From Acidimicrobium ferrooxidans (lineage in GTDB: Bacteria; Actinomycetota; Geothermincolia; Fen-727; Anoxymicrobiaceae), in assembly GCA_020723485.1 (NCBI GenBank), contig DYIU01000005.1, positions 62,001 to 126,000 of the forward strand: 64,000 nt of DNA, given 5' to 3'. A program made the translations under genes and the position numbers. Below, one piece after another: positions 8,562 to 16,994 of the stretch. Within the stretch, counting starts at the first letter, position 1; each line of letters starts with the position of its first letter. Under the pieces are notes generated by a model that saw only the letters and a list, made by a program, of their open reading frames with translations, was not told the origin of the DNA and ran no database searches.

Positions 8562-8604
8562 AAAGCGCCAGGCAACTCCTGCCGAATATGGACCTGGCGC
8601 CTTT
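8562..8604 (-). terminator. Hairpin after the mutase B12-subunit gene
   Basis: Arms AAAGCGCCAGG (8562-8572) and CCTGGCGCCTTT (8593-8604) pair with one bulged base around a 20-base loop. The element begins at the stop codon of the B12-subunit gene and ends in TTT on the minus strand. It may be a partial terminator inside the operon. Confidence 0.5.
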
Positions 8605-8998
8605 AGATACTGCGGATGAAGTCGACTATGTCGGCGGTAGAGGTGCCCGGGGTGAAGAGCCTGGCGACACCCTCCCGCTCGAGTTCGGCTACGTCCTCGT
8701 CGGGGATTATCCCACCACCCACGACCTTTATGTCGGACGCGCCTCTCTCGCGGAGCATCTCCAGCACGCGGGGGAACACCGTCATGTGCGCGCCCGAGAG
8801 GATAGACAGGCCCACGACGTCAACGTCCTCGTCTACGGCGGCCTGCACGATCTGCTCCGGGGTCTGGTGGAGCCCCAGGTAGATGACCTCCATGCCCGCG
8901 TCGCGGAGCGCGCGCGCAACCACCTTGGCTCCCCTGTCGTGTCCGTCGAGCCCCGGTTTGGCAACCAGCACCCTCTTCGTTCTCGCCTTCTCAGCCAT
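8603..8998 (-). CDS. Acyl-CoA mutase small subunit, B12-binding domain (set 1)
   Basis: Stand-alone cobalamin-binding subunit (131 aa) of an adenosylcobalamin-dependent acyl-CoA mutase. It carries the base-off/His-on motif PGLDGHDRG, then SILSGAH and VVGGGIIP, the three stretches that wrap the dimethylbenzimidazole tail. Such small subunits pair with a separate catalytic subunit in isobutyryl-CoA and 2-hydroxyisobutyryl-CoA mutases. ATG 8998 is preferred because the longer frame runs into a degenerate GGGGTCAGACC repeat. The partner large subunit is encoded just upstream, and a paralogue of identical length lies at 38741-39136. Confidence 0.9.
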   Translation of the reverse strand: MAEKARTKRVLVAKPGLDGHDRGAKVVARALRDAGMEVIYLGLHQTPEQIVQAAVDEDVDVVGLSILSGAHMTVFPRVLEMLRERGASDIKVVGGGIIPDEDVAELEREGVARLFTPGTSTADIVDFIRSI

Positions 8999-9040
8999 GC
9001 CACCCAACCTTGCGCCATAGATGTTGCTACTGTTGCTCAT

Positions 9041-9071
9041 GTTGCTTATGCAACGAAAATGGTCTGACCCC
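9041..9071. repeat. Degenerate GGGGTCAGACC repeat between mutase subunit genes
   Basis: A 31-base copy ending ATGGTCTGACCCC, differing at three positions from the copy right of the transposase. Its outermost base forms part of the TAG stop codon of the mutase large-subunit gene. Confidence 0.75.
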
Positions 9072-10729
9072 TAGTAGATCGGTTGCTCGCGGTACTCGCC
9101 GAAGACCTCCTTCAGGACGTTCACGGTCTCGCCGATCGTCACGTGCGCCCGGGCGCAGTCGATTATCGCCGGCATGAGGTTCCCGGTCCCCTCGGCCCTT
9201 CGCCTGAGCTCGGCACGGGCCTCGTCAGCCTTCGCCTGGTCCCGCTCCGCGCGTACGCTCCTGACCGCCTCCACCTGCTCGCGCTCCACGGCGGGGTCGA
9301 TCTTCAGTAACTCGATATCTATCGACTCCCCCTCGTGAGCGTAGCGGTTCACCCCGACGATGACCCGCTCGCCCTTCTCGATCTCCATCTGGTACCGGTA
9401 GGCGGCGTCCGCTATCCTTCGCTGGAAATAGCCCTTCTCAATCGCCTCGAGCACCCCGCCCTCCGCTTCGATCTCGTCGAAGTACTGGTTCGCCTGCGCC
9501 TCGAGCCTGTCGGTGAGGTACTCCACGAAGTAGGAACCCGCAAGCGGGTCGATGGTGTTCGCGACCCCGGTCTCGTGAGCGATCACCTGCTGGGTCCGCA
9601 GGGCGATCTCGACGGCTTTCTCCGTCGGCAGCGCGAGGACTTCGTCCATCGAGTTGGTGTGCAGCGACTGCGTGCCGCCCAGCACGGCGGCGAGCCCCTC
9701 GTACGCTGTCCGGACTATGTTGTTCTCGGGCTGGGGGGCCGTCAGGGAGCAGCCGGCCGTCTGAGTGTGGAAGCGTAGGAGGAGCGACTCCTCCTTCCCG
9801 GCGCCGAACCGATCGCGCATCACGCGGGCCCAGATCCTGCGAGCCGCCCGGTACTTGGCTATCTCCTCGAAGAAATCTATGTGCGAGTTGAAGAAGAACG
9901 AGAGCCGCGGGGCGAAGTCGTCCACGTCGAGACCGGCGTCTATGCCCGCCTGGACGTAGGCCATCCCGTCCGCCAGCGTGAAGGCGAGCTCCTGGGCGGC
10001 GGTCGAGCCGGCCTCGCGGATGTGGTACCCGCTTATGCTGATTGTGTTCCAGCGCGGGACTTCCGCCGAGCAGAACTCCATTATGTCGGTGATTATCCGC
10101 ATCGACGGGCGGGGCGGGAATATCCACGATTTCTGGGCTATGTACTCCTTGAGGATGTCGTTCTGAATGGTGCCGCCCACCTGGTCGAACCGCGCTCCCT
10201 GACGCTCGCCGGTCACGAGGTAGAAGGCGAGCAGTATGCTGGCCGGGGCATTGGTGGTCATGGATGTGGTTATCCTGTCGAGGGGGATGCCGTCGAAGAG
10301 CCTCTGCATGTCGACCACCGAGTCTATCGCCACCCCGCAGCGCCCCACCTCTCCCTCGCTCATGGCGTCGTCGGAGTCACGTCCCATGATGGTGGGCATG
10401 TCGAACGCGACCGAGAGCCCGGTGGTGCCGCGCTCAAGCAGGAAATGGTAGCGCCTGTTGGTCTCGGCGGCGGTCCCGAAACCCGCGAACTGCCTCATGG
10501 TCCACGTCCGGCCCCTGTACATGCTGGAGCGCACCCCGCGGGTGTAAGGGAACTCACCCGGAAAGCCCAGGTCGCGCTCGTAGTTGAGCCCGGCGACCTC
10601 ACCCGGGCCGTACAGAGGCTCTACCGGCTCGCTCGAGACCGTGACGAAGGGACCGCCCTCCTCTGGCGACGAGTGGTAAGTCTCCTCGAGCCAGCGGCGC
10701 TTCTCCTCTTCGTAATGCTCGGTGTCCAT
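9071..10729 (-). CDS. Adenosylcobalamin-dependent acyl-CoA mutase large subunit, isobutyryl-CoA mutase-like
   Basis: Catalytic (TIM-barrel) subunit of 552 aa from the methylmalonyl-CoA mutase family; the B12 domain is a separate gene. Family blocks are intact: [33 protein letters not shown] (His236, matching P. shermanii His244) and [13 protein letters not shown]. Substrate residues differ from methylmalonyl-CoA mutase. The position of Tyr89 is Phe81 (TMRQFAGF) and the position of Arg207 is Gln199 (YIAQKSW). Phe/Gln is the published signature of isobutyryl-CoA mutase. Ala108 argues against 2-hydroxyisobutyryl-CoA mutase, which has Asp. Neighbouring cobO, enoyl-CoA hydratase and acyl-CoA dehydrogenase genes fit isobutyryl/butyryl-CoA interconversion. 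Automatic annotation would call it methylmalonyl-CoA mutase. Confidence 0.85.
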   Translation of the reverse strand: MDTEHYEEEKRRWLEETYHSSPEEGGPFVTVSSEPVEPLYGPGEVAGLNYERDLGFPGEFPYTRGVRSSMYRGRTWTMRQFAGFGTAAETNRRYHFLLERGTTGLSVAFDMPTIMGRDSDDAMSEGEVGRCGVAIDSVVDMQRLFDGIPLDRITTSMTTNAPASILLAFYLVTGERQGARFDQVGGTIQNDILKEYIAQKSWIFPPRPSMRIITDIMEFCSAEVPRWNTISISGYHIREAGSTAAQELAFTLADGMAYVQAGIDAGLDVDDFAPRLSFFFNSHIDFFEEIAKYRAARRIWARVMRDRFGAGKEESLLLRFHTQTAGCSLTAPQPENNIVRTAYEGLAAVLGGTQSLHTNSMDEVLALPTEKAVEIALRTQQVIAHETGVANTIDPLAGSYFVEYLTDRLEAQANQYFDEIEAEGGVLEAIEKGYFQRRIADAAYRYQMEIEKGERVIVGVNRYAHEGESIDIELLKIDPAVEREQVEAVRSVRAERDQAKADEARAELRRRAEGTGNLMPAIIDCARAHVTIGETVNVLKEVFGEYREQPIY

Positions 10730-10732
10730 CTT

Positions 10733-11254
10733 CTAGAACTCGATCCCCTCACGCATCGGTACGCCTCTGTCGAAGCAGTGCTTGATGCAGGTCATCTCCG
10801 TCAGTACGTCGGCGCGCTCGCGGAACTCCTCGGGAGCGTAGCGGCCGGTGAGCACGACCTCCACCCCTGCCGGCCGCTCGTCGATGAGGGGCAGGACTTC
10901 CTCGACCTTAAGCACGCCGAGTTCCACGGCCACGTTTACCTCGTCGAGGATGATAATGTCGTATTCCCCGCTCATGATAGCGGCGCGCGCAGTCTCGAGG
11001 CCTTCCCTCGCCAGGCGGAGGTCCTCTGACGTCGGCTCTCCTTTCCTGACGAAGCTGTCCAGGCCGGACTGGATTATCTTAAACTCGTCACCAAAGCGGG
11101 CACACGTCAGCAACTCGCCGTACTGGCGACCTTTCAGGAACTGCACCATCAGGACCTTCAGGCCCTTGCCGACCGCCCTCATGGCGAGGCCGAGTGCCGC
11201 GGTGGTCTTCCCCTTGCCGTCCCCGGTATAGACCTGCACGAGCCCCTTTTCCAT
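10733..11254 (-). CDS. cobO: Cob(I)yrinic acid a,c-diamide adenosyltransferase (CobO/BtuR type)
   Basis: CobO/CobA/BtuR-family corrinoid adenosyltransferase (173 aa). It transfers the 5'-deoxyadenosyl group of ATP to cob(I)alamin or its precursors, making the cofactor used by the adjacent mutase. The P-loop GDGKGKTTAALG is at residues 11-22. The family motifs VQFLKG and IILDEVNVAVELG (Walker B-like) and VVLTGR follow. It is the first gene of the mutase operon and ends 3 bases before the mutase large-subunit start, so it probably serves as a dedicated cofactor supplier and repair enzyme. Confidence 0.92.
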   Translation of the reverse strand: MEKGLVQVYTGDGKGKTTAALGLAMRAVGKGLKVLMVQFLKGRQYGELLTCARFGDEFKIIQSGLDSFVRKGEPTSEDLRLAREGLETARAAIMSGEYDIIILDEVNVAVELGVLKVEEVLPLIDERPAGVEVVLTGRYAPEEFRERADVLTEMTCIKHCFDRGVPMREGIEF

Positions 11255-11341
11255 GCCTTCTCCATCAGTAACTGTCGAAAATCGCGGTTGGCAGCCGGCC
11301 GGATTGAGTATATCAAAAACGTATCAACTACCGGTGGAACC

Positions 11342-11370
11342 TTAAACCCGGGGTCTGACCCCGGATTTAA
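11342..11370. repeat. Short GGGGTC palindrome in the cobO / L,D-transpeptidase divergent region
   Basis: A 29-base near-perfect palindrome centred on CCGGGGTCTGACCCCGG, with one mismatch in the outer TTAAA arms. It lies in the 251-base gap between divergent genes (11255-11505). The head sequence resembles the GGGGTCAG repeat family, especially the 32708-32787 element. No other feature is recognisable in the gap. Confidence 0.6.
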
Positions 11371-11505
11371 GCCGGCGTGCGGAACGGGATGGCGGCCGTC
11401 TGCGTCGAATACTCCGGCAGCTGGAAAGGTTGACGGATGTCCTTGAAATGGGTGCGGCGGCTTCCTCATAATTCCAGTTGACCGGGTTGCGAGACGGGAG
11501 AGGCG

Positions 11506-12618
11506 TTGCGGGCTAACGGAGTAGCCGTAAAGAACACGATAATGGAAACGCGGGGCCTCAAGAGGCTCTACCTCTACCTGCGCCGGGCTGACAGGCGGCG
11601 GGTGGTCCTCTTACTTGCTGTGTCTTTCCTGCTCCTTGTGTCGGTCCTCGTTGCAGGCTTCCTCATCGTCCAGGACCTCGCCCTCTGGGGACATATCTTC
11701 CCGGGCATCACCATCGACGGCAGGGACGTAGGCGGCATGACGAAGGCCCAGGCGGCAGACCTGGTCAAGAAGTCGGTCGCCGCGCCTATAATGGAACCCC
11801 TGGTGGTCAACTACGAGAATGAGGACTTCAAGCTCGACGTCAGCTCCATAAACATGTCGGTGGACGTCGACGCGATGGTAGAGAAGGCCTACGGCCTGGG
11901 GCACGGCAAGCTCTTCCTCTCGAGGATGCTCAGGCGCTTCATGAACAAGCCCATCCGGGTCGACGTCCCTGTCGTGCTCAAGTACGACGACGTCAAGCTG
12001 AACCAGTTCGTGGACACGATCGCAGAGGGGCTGAACGTCTCCGCGAGGAGCTCGAGCATCGACATGTCCAATGGCTACCCGGTCGTCAGCTCATCGAGGT
12101 ACGGGTTGCGCGTGAACGAGGACGCCACCAAGAATGCCATTCTCGCGACTCTGCCGACCGGCAACCGCCGCGTCTCCGCCGTAGTGGAGAGCATAAAACC
12201 GGAGGTCACCGAAGCGGACATCGGCTACATAATCGTGGTGAAGCAGGCGGAGCACAAGCTCTATCTCTACAACGGCGAGGAGTTCGTGGACGACTTCGCG
12301 TGCGCAGTGGGCGCAAAGGAATTCCCTACCCCCACCGGCACGTTCACCATTCAGAAGAAAGAGAAGAATCCCACCTGGTACCCGCCTAAGACAGACTGGG
12401 CCAAGAAGATAAGCAGCGCCCCGGTCCCACCCGGCCCCGGCAATCCCCTCGGGCCGTACTGGATGGAGATCGGCAACGGCATCGGCATACACGCCGCTCT
12501 CGATGAGACCTCGCTCGGCTTCTCGGCGTCCCACGGCTGCATAAGGATCTCGGAGTGGGCCGCGGCCTACATCTTCGAGCGTGTCGAGAAGGGCACCCCC
12601 GTCTATATCTACCCCTGA
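11506..12618 (+). CDS. L,D-transpeptidase with peptidoglycan-binding-like domain (YkuD)
   Basis: Cell-wall cross-linking L,D-transpeptidase (370 aa), membrane anchored. A basic cytoplasmic tail precedes one transmembrane helix (about residues 40-62). A PG_binding_4-type region with ITIDGRDVGGMT follows. The YkuD catalytic domain is at about 235-370, with the HAALDE and SHGCIR motifs; Cys345 is the predicted nucleophile. The TTG start is preferred because GGGAG lies 5 bases before it, while the first in-frame ATG (11542) has no ribosome site. Monocistronic and divergent from cobO. Its presence indicates a peptidoglycan-containing bacterium. Confidence 0.88.
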   Translation: MRANGVAVKNTIMETRGLKRLYLYLRRADRRRVVLLLAVSFLLLVSVLVAGFLIVQDLALWGHIFPGITIDGRDVGGMTKAQAADLVKKSVAAPIMEPLVVNYENEDFKLDVSSINMSVDVDAMVEKAYGLGHGKLFLSRMLRRFMNKPIRVDVPVVLKYDDVKLNQFVDTIAEGLNVSARSSSIDMSNGYPVVSSSRYGLRVNEDATKNAILATLPTGNRRVSAVVESIKPEVTEADIGYIIVVKQAEHKLYLYNGEEFVDDFACAVGAKEFPTPTGTFTIQKKEKNPTWYPPKTDWAKKISSAPVPPGPGNPLGPYWMEIGNGIGIHAALDETSLGFSASHGCIRISEWAAAYIFERVEKGTPVYIYP

Positions 12619-12627
12619 CGCACCACG

Positions 12628-12703
12628 GGGGTCAGGTCACTTTGTTGCATCTTTGACCTTATGGTGTATCACTCATGGAAATGCAACAAAGTGACCTGAC
12701 CCC
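12628..12703. repeat. Inverted repeat, GGGGTCAGGTCAC family
   Basis: Perfect 23-base arms (12628-12650 and 12681-12703), starting at the outer end with GGGGTCAGGTCACTTTG, flank 30 bases between two convergent genes. The last base is part of the TAG stop of the minus-strand gene at 12703. The head GGGGTCAG is shared with the transposase repeats, but the inner sequence differs. It may act as a bidirectional terminator. Confidence 0.85.
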
Positions 12704-13440
12704 TATTTTGCGTTTGCGGCGATGTTTGCGAGCGCTATCGCGCCCAGGTACTCGTCCGCGGTGCCGTTCCTCGAGGTGTCAGCGAGCCGGAGACCCAGCG
12801 GGAAGTAGAGCGCGCCCAGCGACGAGCCCGAGCCGAGGTGCACGAGCGTCCTGTAGATGAGGTTGCCCGCCACGCCGTCCGGCGCTATCACGCAGTTCGC
12901 CCAGCGGAGCGCCTCCTCGATGGTTATGTGATAGTGGCGCACGTCTTCGCTTCGTGAAGCAAGGGACTCTCCCCTGTCGATGCTGCCGGCGATGTGGGCG
13001 CCGCGGCCGGCGTCCTCCGCCCTCCCGGCCGACAGCACGGCGATCCGGGGCTCCCAGCCGAGCAGGCTGCAGAACAGACGGCAGTCCCCGGCCAGCTCCT
13101 CCATCTGTCCGAGTGTGTACCCCTCGTCGATGCCGACCGGGCCAAGCAGGAAGGGCCTGCCGCAGGGCAGGCTCAGCAGCGCCACCCTGCGGAGCTCGAG
13201 AGCGCCTCTCCTGGACCTGAGCTCGTCGAGGAAGGAGCTGGAAGGAATCGAGCCCCGGACCGCTGCGTGCAGGCGTCCCGAGCTCAGCGCGTCGAGCATC
13301 TTGGCGCTGGTGCGGAAGACCGTGACAGGGCAGAACGTGGCCCTCTCCGAGATCTCGGGTTCCCGCGGGTCCCCGGCCGCGAGGCCTATGCCCACCGCTG
13401 TTTCAGGGGATGTCCGTGTTTCAAGAGACCTGAGTTCCAC
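12703..13440 (-). CDS. MtxX-like (methanogenesis marker 4) phosphotransacylase-fold protein
   Basis: Protein of 245 aa that resembles MtxX/methanogenesis marker protein 4, a relative of phosphate acetyl/butyryltransferases. Family-like stretches are FLLGPVGIDEG, AVLSAGR..DAGR, CVIAPDGVAGNLIYRTLVHLG and LADTSR. This resemblance is from memory of the family, not from a search. It starts with GTG, 24 bases after an ADP-forming acyl-CoA synthetase alpha-like gene, at the tail of the AOR/Hdr operon. A phosphotransacylase or acyl-phosphate-binding role beside an acyl-CoA synthetase is plausible but unproven. No methanogenesis genes are present. Confidence 0.55.
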   Translation of the reverse strand: MELRSLETRTSPETAVGIGLAAGDPREPEISERATFCPVTVFRTSAKMLDALSSGRLHAAVRGSIPSSSFLDELRSRRGALELRRVALLSLPCGRPFLLGPVGIDEGYTLGQMEELAGDCRLFCSLLGWEPRIAVLSAGRAEDAGRGAHIAGSIDRGESLASRSEDVRHYHITIEEALRWANCVIAPDGVAGNLIYRTLVHLGSGSSLGALYFPLGLRLADTSRNGTADEYLGAIALANIAANAK

Positions 13441-13464
13441 TTCACACCTGCCAGGAGGCGGGGC

Positions 13465-14865
13465 CTAGGCGCCCAGCCTCGCGTGGAAATCGCGCAGTAC
13501 CGCGAGCGCCTCGACCGTGTCCTCGGGATTCTCGAAAATCGGATAGTCCATCCGGCTCTGCACGTGCCTCAGGTAATGACACTGGGTGAGCAGGCACATC
13601 GCGAGGGGCTTGTTGTGCCTGTCGATGATCTTCTTGATATCTCCATATATCTCTCGCGACAGAGCCGAGTAAGCTCCGTCGTACTTGGCGTCTGCCCTTC
13701 GCATGAGCACGACCGCAACGCCGTCAATGTCCTCCTGGCCCATGACCCTGTCGAGCCCGTAGACTATTGCGTCGCTCGAGAGGACGTCCCCCAGGTCCAG
13801 GGGGTTTCCGAACCTGATGACGTCCGCCCGCACGTTCTCCTGGAAGCCCTTGAGCACCTCTTCCGAGAGCCGCGGGAATGTGAATCCCCGCTTGTAAGCG
13901 AGGTCGCTCAGAAGCACCGCGTAGCCGCCGGCGGGAGATACCACCGCCATGCGGTTCCCCCTCATTGGAGGCAGGTCGAATATCCTCGCCATCTCGGTGA
14001 GCCTCTTGATCTCGTCCACCCGGATGACCCCCGCCTGGCGGAGGGCGTCATCGAGAACGGCGTCGTCGTTGGCGAGAGCTGCGGTGTGGCTCGACGCCGT
14101 AAGCGCGCCCACCTCGGTGGTGTTCGCCTTGTATACGAGCACCGGCTTCTTGATGGAGCTCGCGACTTCGTAGAATTCACGGCCGCGCACCACGCTCTCC
14201 AGGAACATGCAGATGACGTGGGTCCCCGGGTCCTCGCCCAGGTACTTCAGGAAGTCGAGCTCGTCCATGTTGACCTTGTTGCCCACCGAGACGAACTTGT
14301 TGAAGCGGGCGCTCTGGTTGTTGAGGAACATGATGAGGCTCATGCCGACGCCGCCGCTCTGGGTGATTATCGAGATGTTGCCCGGCTCGCGCCTGGCCAT
14401 CGGAAGGAACGGGAGACAGAGGCCGTTCTCGGTGTTGATGATGGTCAGCCCGTTCGGGCCCACGAACCTTATCCCGTGTTCGAGCGCCTTGCGGCGCACG
14501 ACTTCGGTGAGCTCCTCACCGCTCTCCCCGTACTCGGAGAAGCCGCCGGAGGGTATCGCCATCCGCGTCACGCCTTTGCGCGCACACTGGTCCATGACGT
14601 CCGGGACCGCGCGGGCGGGCACGAAGCAGACCACCAGGTCTATCGGCCCCGGGATGTCATCGAGCGAAGCGTAGCCCTTGAGGCCGAGCACGTCCTCACC
14701 CCTGGGGTTGACCGGGTAGACGCTTCCGGGAAATTCCCAGGTGACCAGGTTCTGCACGATGAGCCGCCCCATGTTGCGCGGGCTGGGGGAAGCCCCGACG
14801 ACCGCCACGCTGTCCGGGTAGAACATCTTGTCCATGAAGTCCATGTCGCCGATCCGCTCTCTCAT
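13465..14865 (-). CDS. ADP-forming acyl-CoA synthetase alpha-subunit-like CoA-binding protein
   Basis: Protein of 466 aa with the alpha-subunit architecture of NDP-forming acetyl/acyl-CoA synthetase. The N-terminal CoA-binding Rossmann domain has SVAVVGASPSPRNMG. Succinyl-CoA-ligase-like domains follow, with ITQSGGVG and SVGNKVNMDELD, and ASSHTAALA contains the phosphorylatable His. These enzymes convert acyl-CoA + ADP + Pi to acid + ATP, or the reverse. The ATP-grasp beta subunit is absent here; a separate beta subunit is encoded at 58992-59693 and could be the partner. The gene follows the HdrCB-like gene after a 114-base gap with GC-rich hairpins, and precedes the MtxX-like gene. Confidence 0.82.
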   Translation of the reverse strand: MRERIGDMDFMDKMFYPDSVAVVGASPSPRNMGRLIVQNLVTWEFPGSVYPVNPRGEDVLGLKGYASLDDIPGPIDLVVCFVPARAVPDVMDQCARKGVTRMAIPSGGFSEYGESGEELTEVVRRKALEHGIRFVGPNGLTIINTENGLCLPFLPMARREPGNISIITQSGGVGMSLIMFLNNQSARFNKFVSVGNKVNMDELDFLKYLGEDPGTHVICMFLESVVRGREFYEVASSIKKPVLVYKANTTEVGALTASSHTAALANDDAVLDDALRQAGVIRVDEIKRLTEMARIFDLPPMRGNRMAVVSPAGGYAVLLSDLAYKRGFTFPRLSEEVLKGFQENVRADVIRFGNPLDLGDVLSSDAIVYGLDRVMGQEDIDGVAVVLMRRADAKYDGAYSALSREIYGDIKKIIDRHNKPLAMCLLTQCHYLRHVQSRMDYPIFENPEDTVEALAVLRDFHARLGA

Positions 14866-14979
14866 ACAAGTATGGCGGCGCGGGAGAGCGCCACCGCGGT
14901 TAGTATGTCATCGGGCCGGGCAAAAAGCAACGGAACCACGAGGTTGCCCGGGCGGCCCGGGGGCGCCCCACGGTGCCGG

Positions 14980-16209
14980 TCAATCAAGGCCGGGCGCGTC
15001 GTGTTCATCATCCGAGTCGGTGTCCGCCCCGCCGGAAACGGACTCGAGCACTATCTCGACAAGGTCCGCCACCGGCAGTCCCTCTCCCACGCCCAGCGCG
15101 TCCGAGAGGTTCATCTCGCAGAACGGGCAGCATGTCACGAGCGTGGACGCCCCCGTCTCGACAGCCTCCGCCTGCCGGAGGGACGCCACCTCTACGGCGC
15201 TGTCGGTATGCCCGGTGCGCAAGCCACCGCCTCCGCCGCAGCAACGGGCGTTCGACCCGGTCCGGGACATCTCGACCAGCTCGAGCCCGGGGATAGACTC
15301 CAGGACCTTCCTGGGCTGGGAGGTCACCCCCCCGTGCCGCGCGAGGTGACAGGGATCGTGGTAGGTAACGGAGCGCTCCACCGGCCCGGGTTCGAGCCTG
15401 CCCTCTTCGATGAGGTCCGCCAGCACCTCCGACACGTGCAGCACCTCGGGATGGAACGGCGCGACCCTGGGATACTCGTGCTTCATGATGCCGTAGCACC
15501 CCGCGCACGCCGTGATTATCCTTTCGACCCCGAGCGCGTTCAGCTTCTCGATGTTCCTTCCAGCCTGCGCCAGGAACGTCTCCCGGACCCCGACCCTCAT
15601 CGCGGTGCTGCCGCAGCATATCTCCTCGCGCCCCATGATGCCGAAGTCGACTTCCGCCGCCGTGAGCACGCGGGCGGTGGCCGCGGCCACCTTCTGCATG
15701 TTGGGAAGGTAAGCGGCTGTGCACCCCGGGTAGTAGAGCGCTTCGGCGTCCTGCTTCGGGAGGACCTTGAGTCTCGGCTGTATCTTCTTCGCCCAGCGGT
15801 CCCGCTGCGCCCTGGGCATCTGCCACGGGTTGTCGTAGTTCTCCACGCTCTTCACAAGCTCCATCTGGGACGGGAGGGGGCCTTCGCCCCTGGACACCAT
15901 GACGTCTCTGAGCAGGTTCACGAGCTCGGTCAGCCTGATTCCCATGGGGCAGCGTACCGAGCACGAGTAGCACGCGGAGCAGTAGTAGAGGACCTCCGGG
16001 CGCAGCACCTCTTCAGCCTGTCCCGTCAGGGTCAGCCTGACCAGTTCCCTGGGCCCCATGTCCGAATAGCGGGCGACGGGACAGGAGGCGGTGCAGGTGC
16101 CGCACTGCAGGCATGAACGTACTTTTTCGCCCACGTCGCTCCCCGCAACGAGGTCATCGAAGAACTCGCCGGTAAACACCTCCAGCGCTTCCTTGCGTAC
16201 CCCTGTCAT
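14980..16209 (-). CDS. HdrC/HdrB-like (HdrD-type) iron-sulfur protein
   Basis: Fusion-type heterodisulfide-reductase-like protein of 409 aa. The N-terminus has two 4Fe-4S motifs (CLQCGTCTASCP and CSACYSCSVRCP). Two CCG domains follow: GCTAAY with ICCGST and CAGCYG, then HDPCHLAR with CCGGGGG and CCPFCEMNL. In Hdr these bind noncubane 4Fe-4S clusters at the disulfide site; in class II benzoyl-CoA reductase a similar subunit (BamD) relays electrons. The ATG overlaps the stop of the ABC ATPase gene (ATGA), so it belongs to the same operon as the AOR-like and HdrA proteins. A GlcF/LutA-type role is the alternative. Confidence 0.85.
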   Translation of the reverse strand: MTGVRKEALEVFTGEFFDDLVAGSDVGEKVRSCLQCGTCTASCPVARYSDMGPRELVRLTLTGQAEEVLRPEVLYYCSACYSCSVRCPMGIRLTELVNLLRDVMVSRGEGPLPSQMELVKSVENYDNPWQMPRAQRDRWAKKIQPRLKVLPKQDAEALYYPGCTAAYLPNMQKVAAATARVLTAAEVDFGIMGREEICCGSTAMRVGVRETFLAQAGRNIEKLNALGVERIITACAGCYGIMKHEYPRVAPFHPEVLHVSEVLADLIEEGRLEPGPVERSVTYHDPCHLARHGGVTSQPRKVLESIPGLELVEMSRTGSNARCCGGGGGLRTGHTDSAVEVASLRQAEAVETGASTLVTCCPFCEMNLSDALGVGEGLPVADLVEIVLESVSGGADTDSDDEHDAPGLD

Positions 16210-16994
16210 ATCTTCCTCTCCATGGCCATCTCCTTCACCAGGTATTCGAGTATCCTGGCGCGAAGCCCCGTGAACTCGGGGTCGGTGCGCGTCCTCGGGT
16301 ATCCCAGCGTGTTCTCGAGCCGTTCGACTATGCGCGCCGGGCGTCGCGAGAGCCCGATTATGTCCTGCCCCAGGAACACGGCCTCGTCAACAGAGTGTGT
16401 TACGAAGACTATGGTCGTCCCCGTCCTCATCCACAGGTCGACCAGGAACTCCTGCATCCCGTTCCGGGTCTGGGCGTCGAGGGACGCGAACGGCTCGTCC
16501 ATCAGGAGCACCGAGGGCTCAACCGCCAGCGTCCGGGCTATCGCCACGCGCTGTTTCATCCCCCCCGACAGTTCCCTCGGGTAAAGGTCCTCGCAGCCGG
16601 ACAGCCCGACTGTCCCCAGGTATACCTCGGCCCTCTCGCGGGCTTCCCTGGCCGGAATTCCCTTGAGCGCCAGGCCGAACGTGACGTTCCTTAGCACGGT
16701 CCTCCACGGGAAGAGCGCGTACTCCTGGAAGACCATCCCCCTGTCGGGCCCGGGGCCCCGCACAGGCTTCCCCCCGAGAAATACCTCACCGGAGGTCGGT
16801 GCCTCGAGGCCGCCCATCACCCTCAGGAGCGTCGTCTTCCCGCAGCCGGAAGGGCCCACTATGCAGGTCAGGCGCCCGGGCCTGACTTCGATGTCGAGCC
16901 CGGACAGCACCTCGAGCGTCCGCCCGGTCTTCTTCTCTTTGAAGCTCTTCGAGAGCGACCGGAGCTCGAGCGCCGGCCGGCCGTTGCCGTTCAT
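16206..16994 (-). CDS. ABC transporter ATPase, NitT/TauT family
   Basis: ATP-binding subunit (262 aa) of an importer of the nitrate/sulfonate/taurine (SsuB/TauB) class. Walker A is GPSGCGKTT, the Q-loop is VFQEYALFPW, the signature is LSGGM, Walker B is LLMDEPFASLD and the H-loop is VTHSVDEA. The ATG at 16994 is chosen because it overlaps the permease stop (ATGA) and gives the family N-terminus; the frame is open much further upstream only as antisense-like sequence. Unusually, this importer lies inside an operon for redox iron-sulfur proteins, between a QueG-like and an HdrCB-like gene. Confidence 0.9.
   Translation of the reverse strand: MNGNGRPALELRSLSKSFKEKKTGRTLEVLSGLDIEVRPGRLTCIVGPSGCGKTTLLRVMGGLEAPTSGEVFLGGKPVRGPGPDRGMVFQEYALFPWRTVLRNVTFGLALKGIPAREARERAEVYLGTVGLSGCEDLYPRELSGGMKQRVAIARTLAVEPSVLLMDEPFASLDAQTRNGMQEFLVDLWMRTGTTIVFVTHSVDEAVFLGQDIIGLSRRPARIVERLENTLGYPRTRTDPEFTGLRARILEYLVKEMAMERKI

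Noticed and set aside
9071-10729. Methylmalonyl-CoA mutase as the name for the first mutase
   Set aside because: The residues that hold the methylmalonyl carboxylate (Tyr89, Arg207) are Phe and Gln, so isobutyryl-CoA mutase fits better.
11255-11505. Cobalamin riboswitch upstream of cobO and the mutase operon
   Set aside because: No B12-box-like GCCACTG sequence or matching leader length was seen on the relevant strand; the same holds for the nrdJ leader.
12994-16116. Very long open frame (about 1,040 codons) on the plus strand
   Set aside because: It is antisense to the MtxX-like, acyl-CoA synthetase and HdrCB-like genes, has no family motifs, and is rich in His/Arg/Pro as expected from a GC-rich reverse frame.
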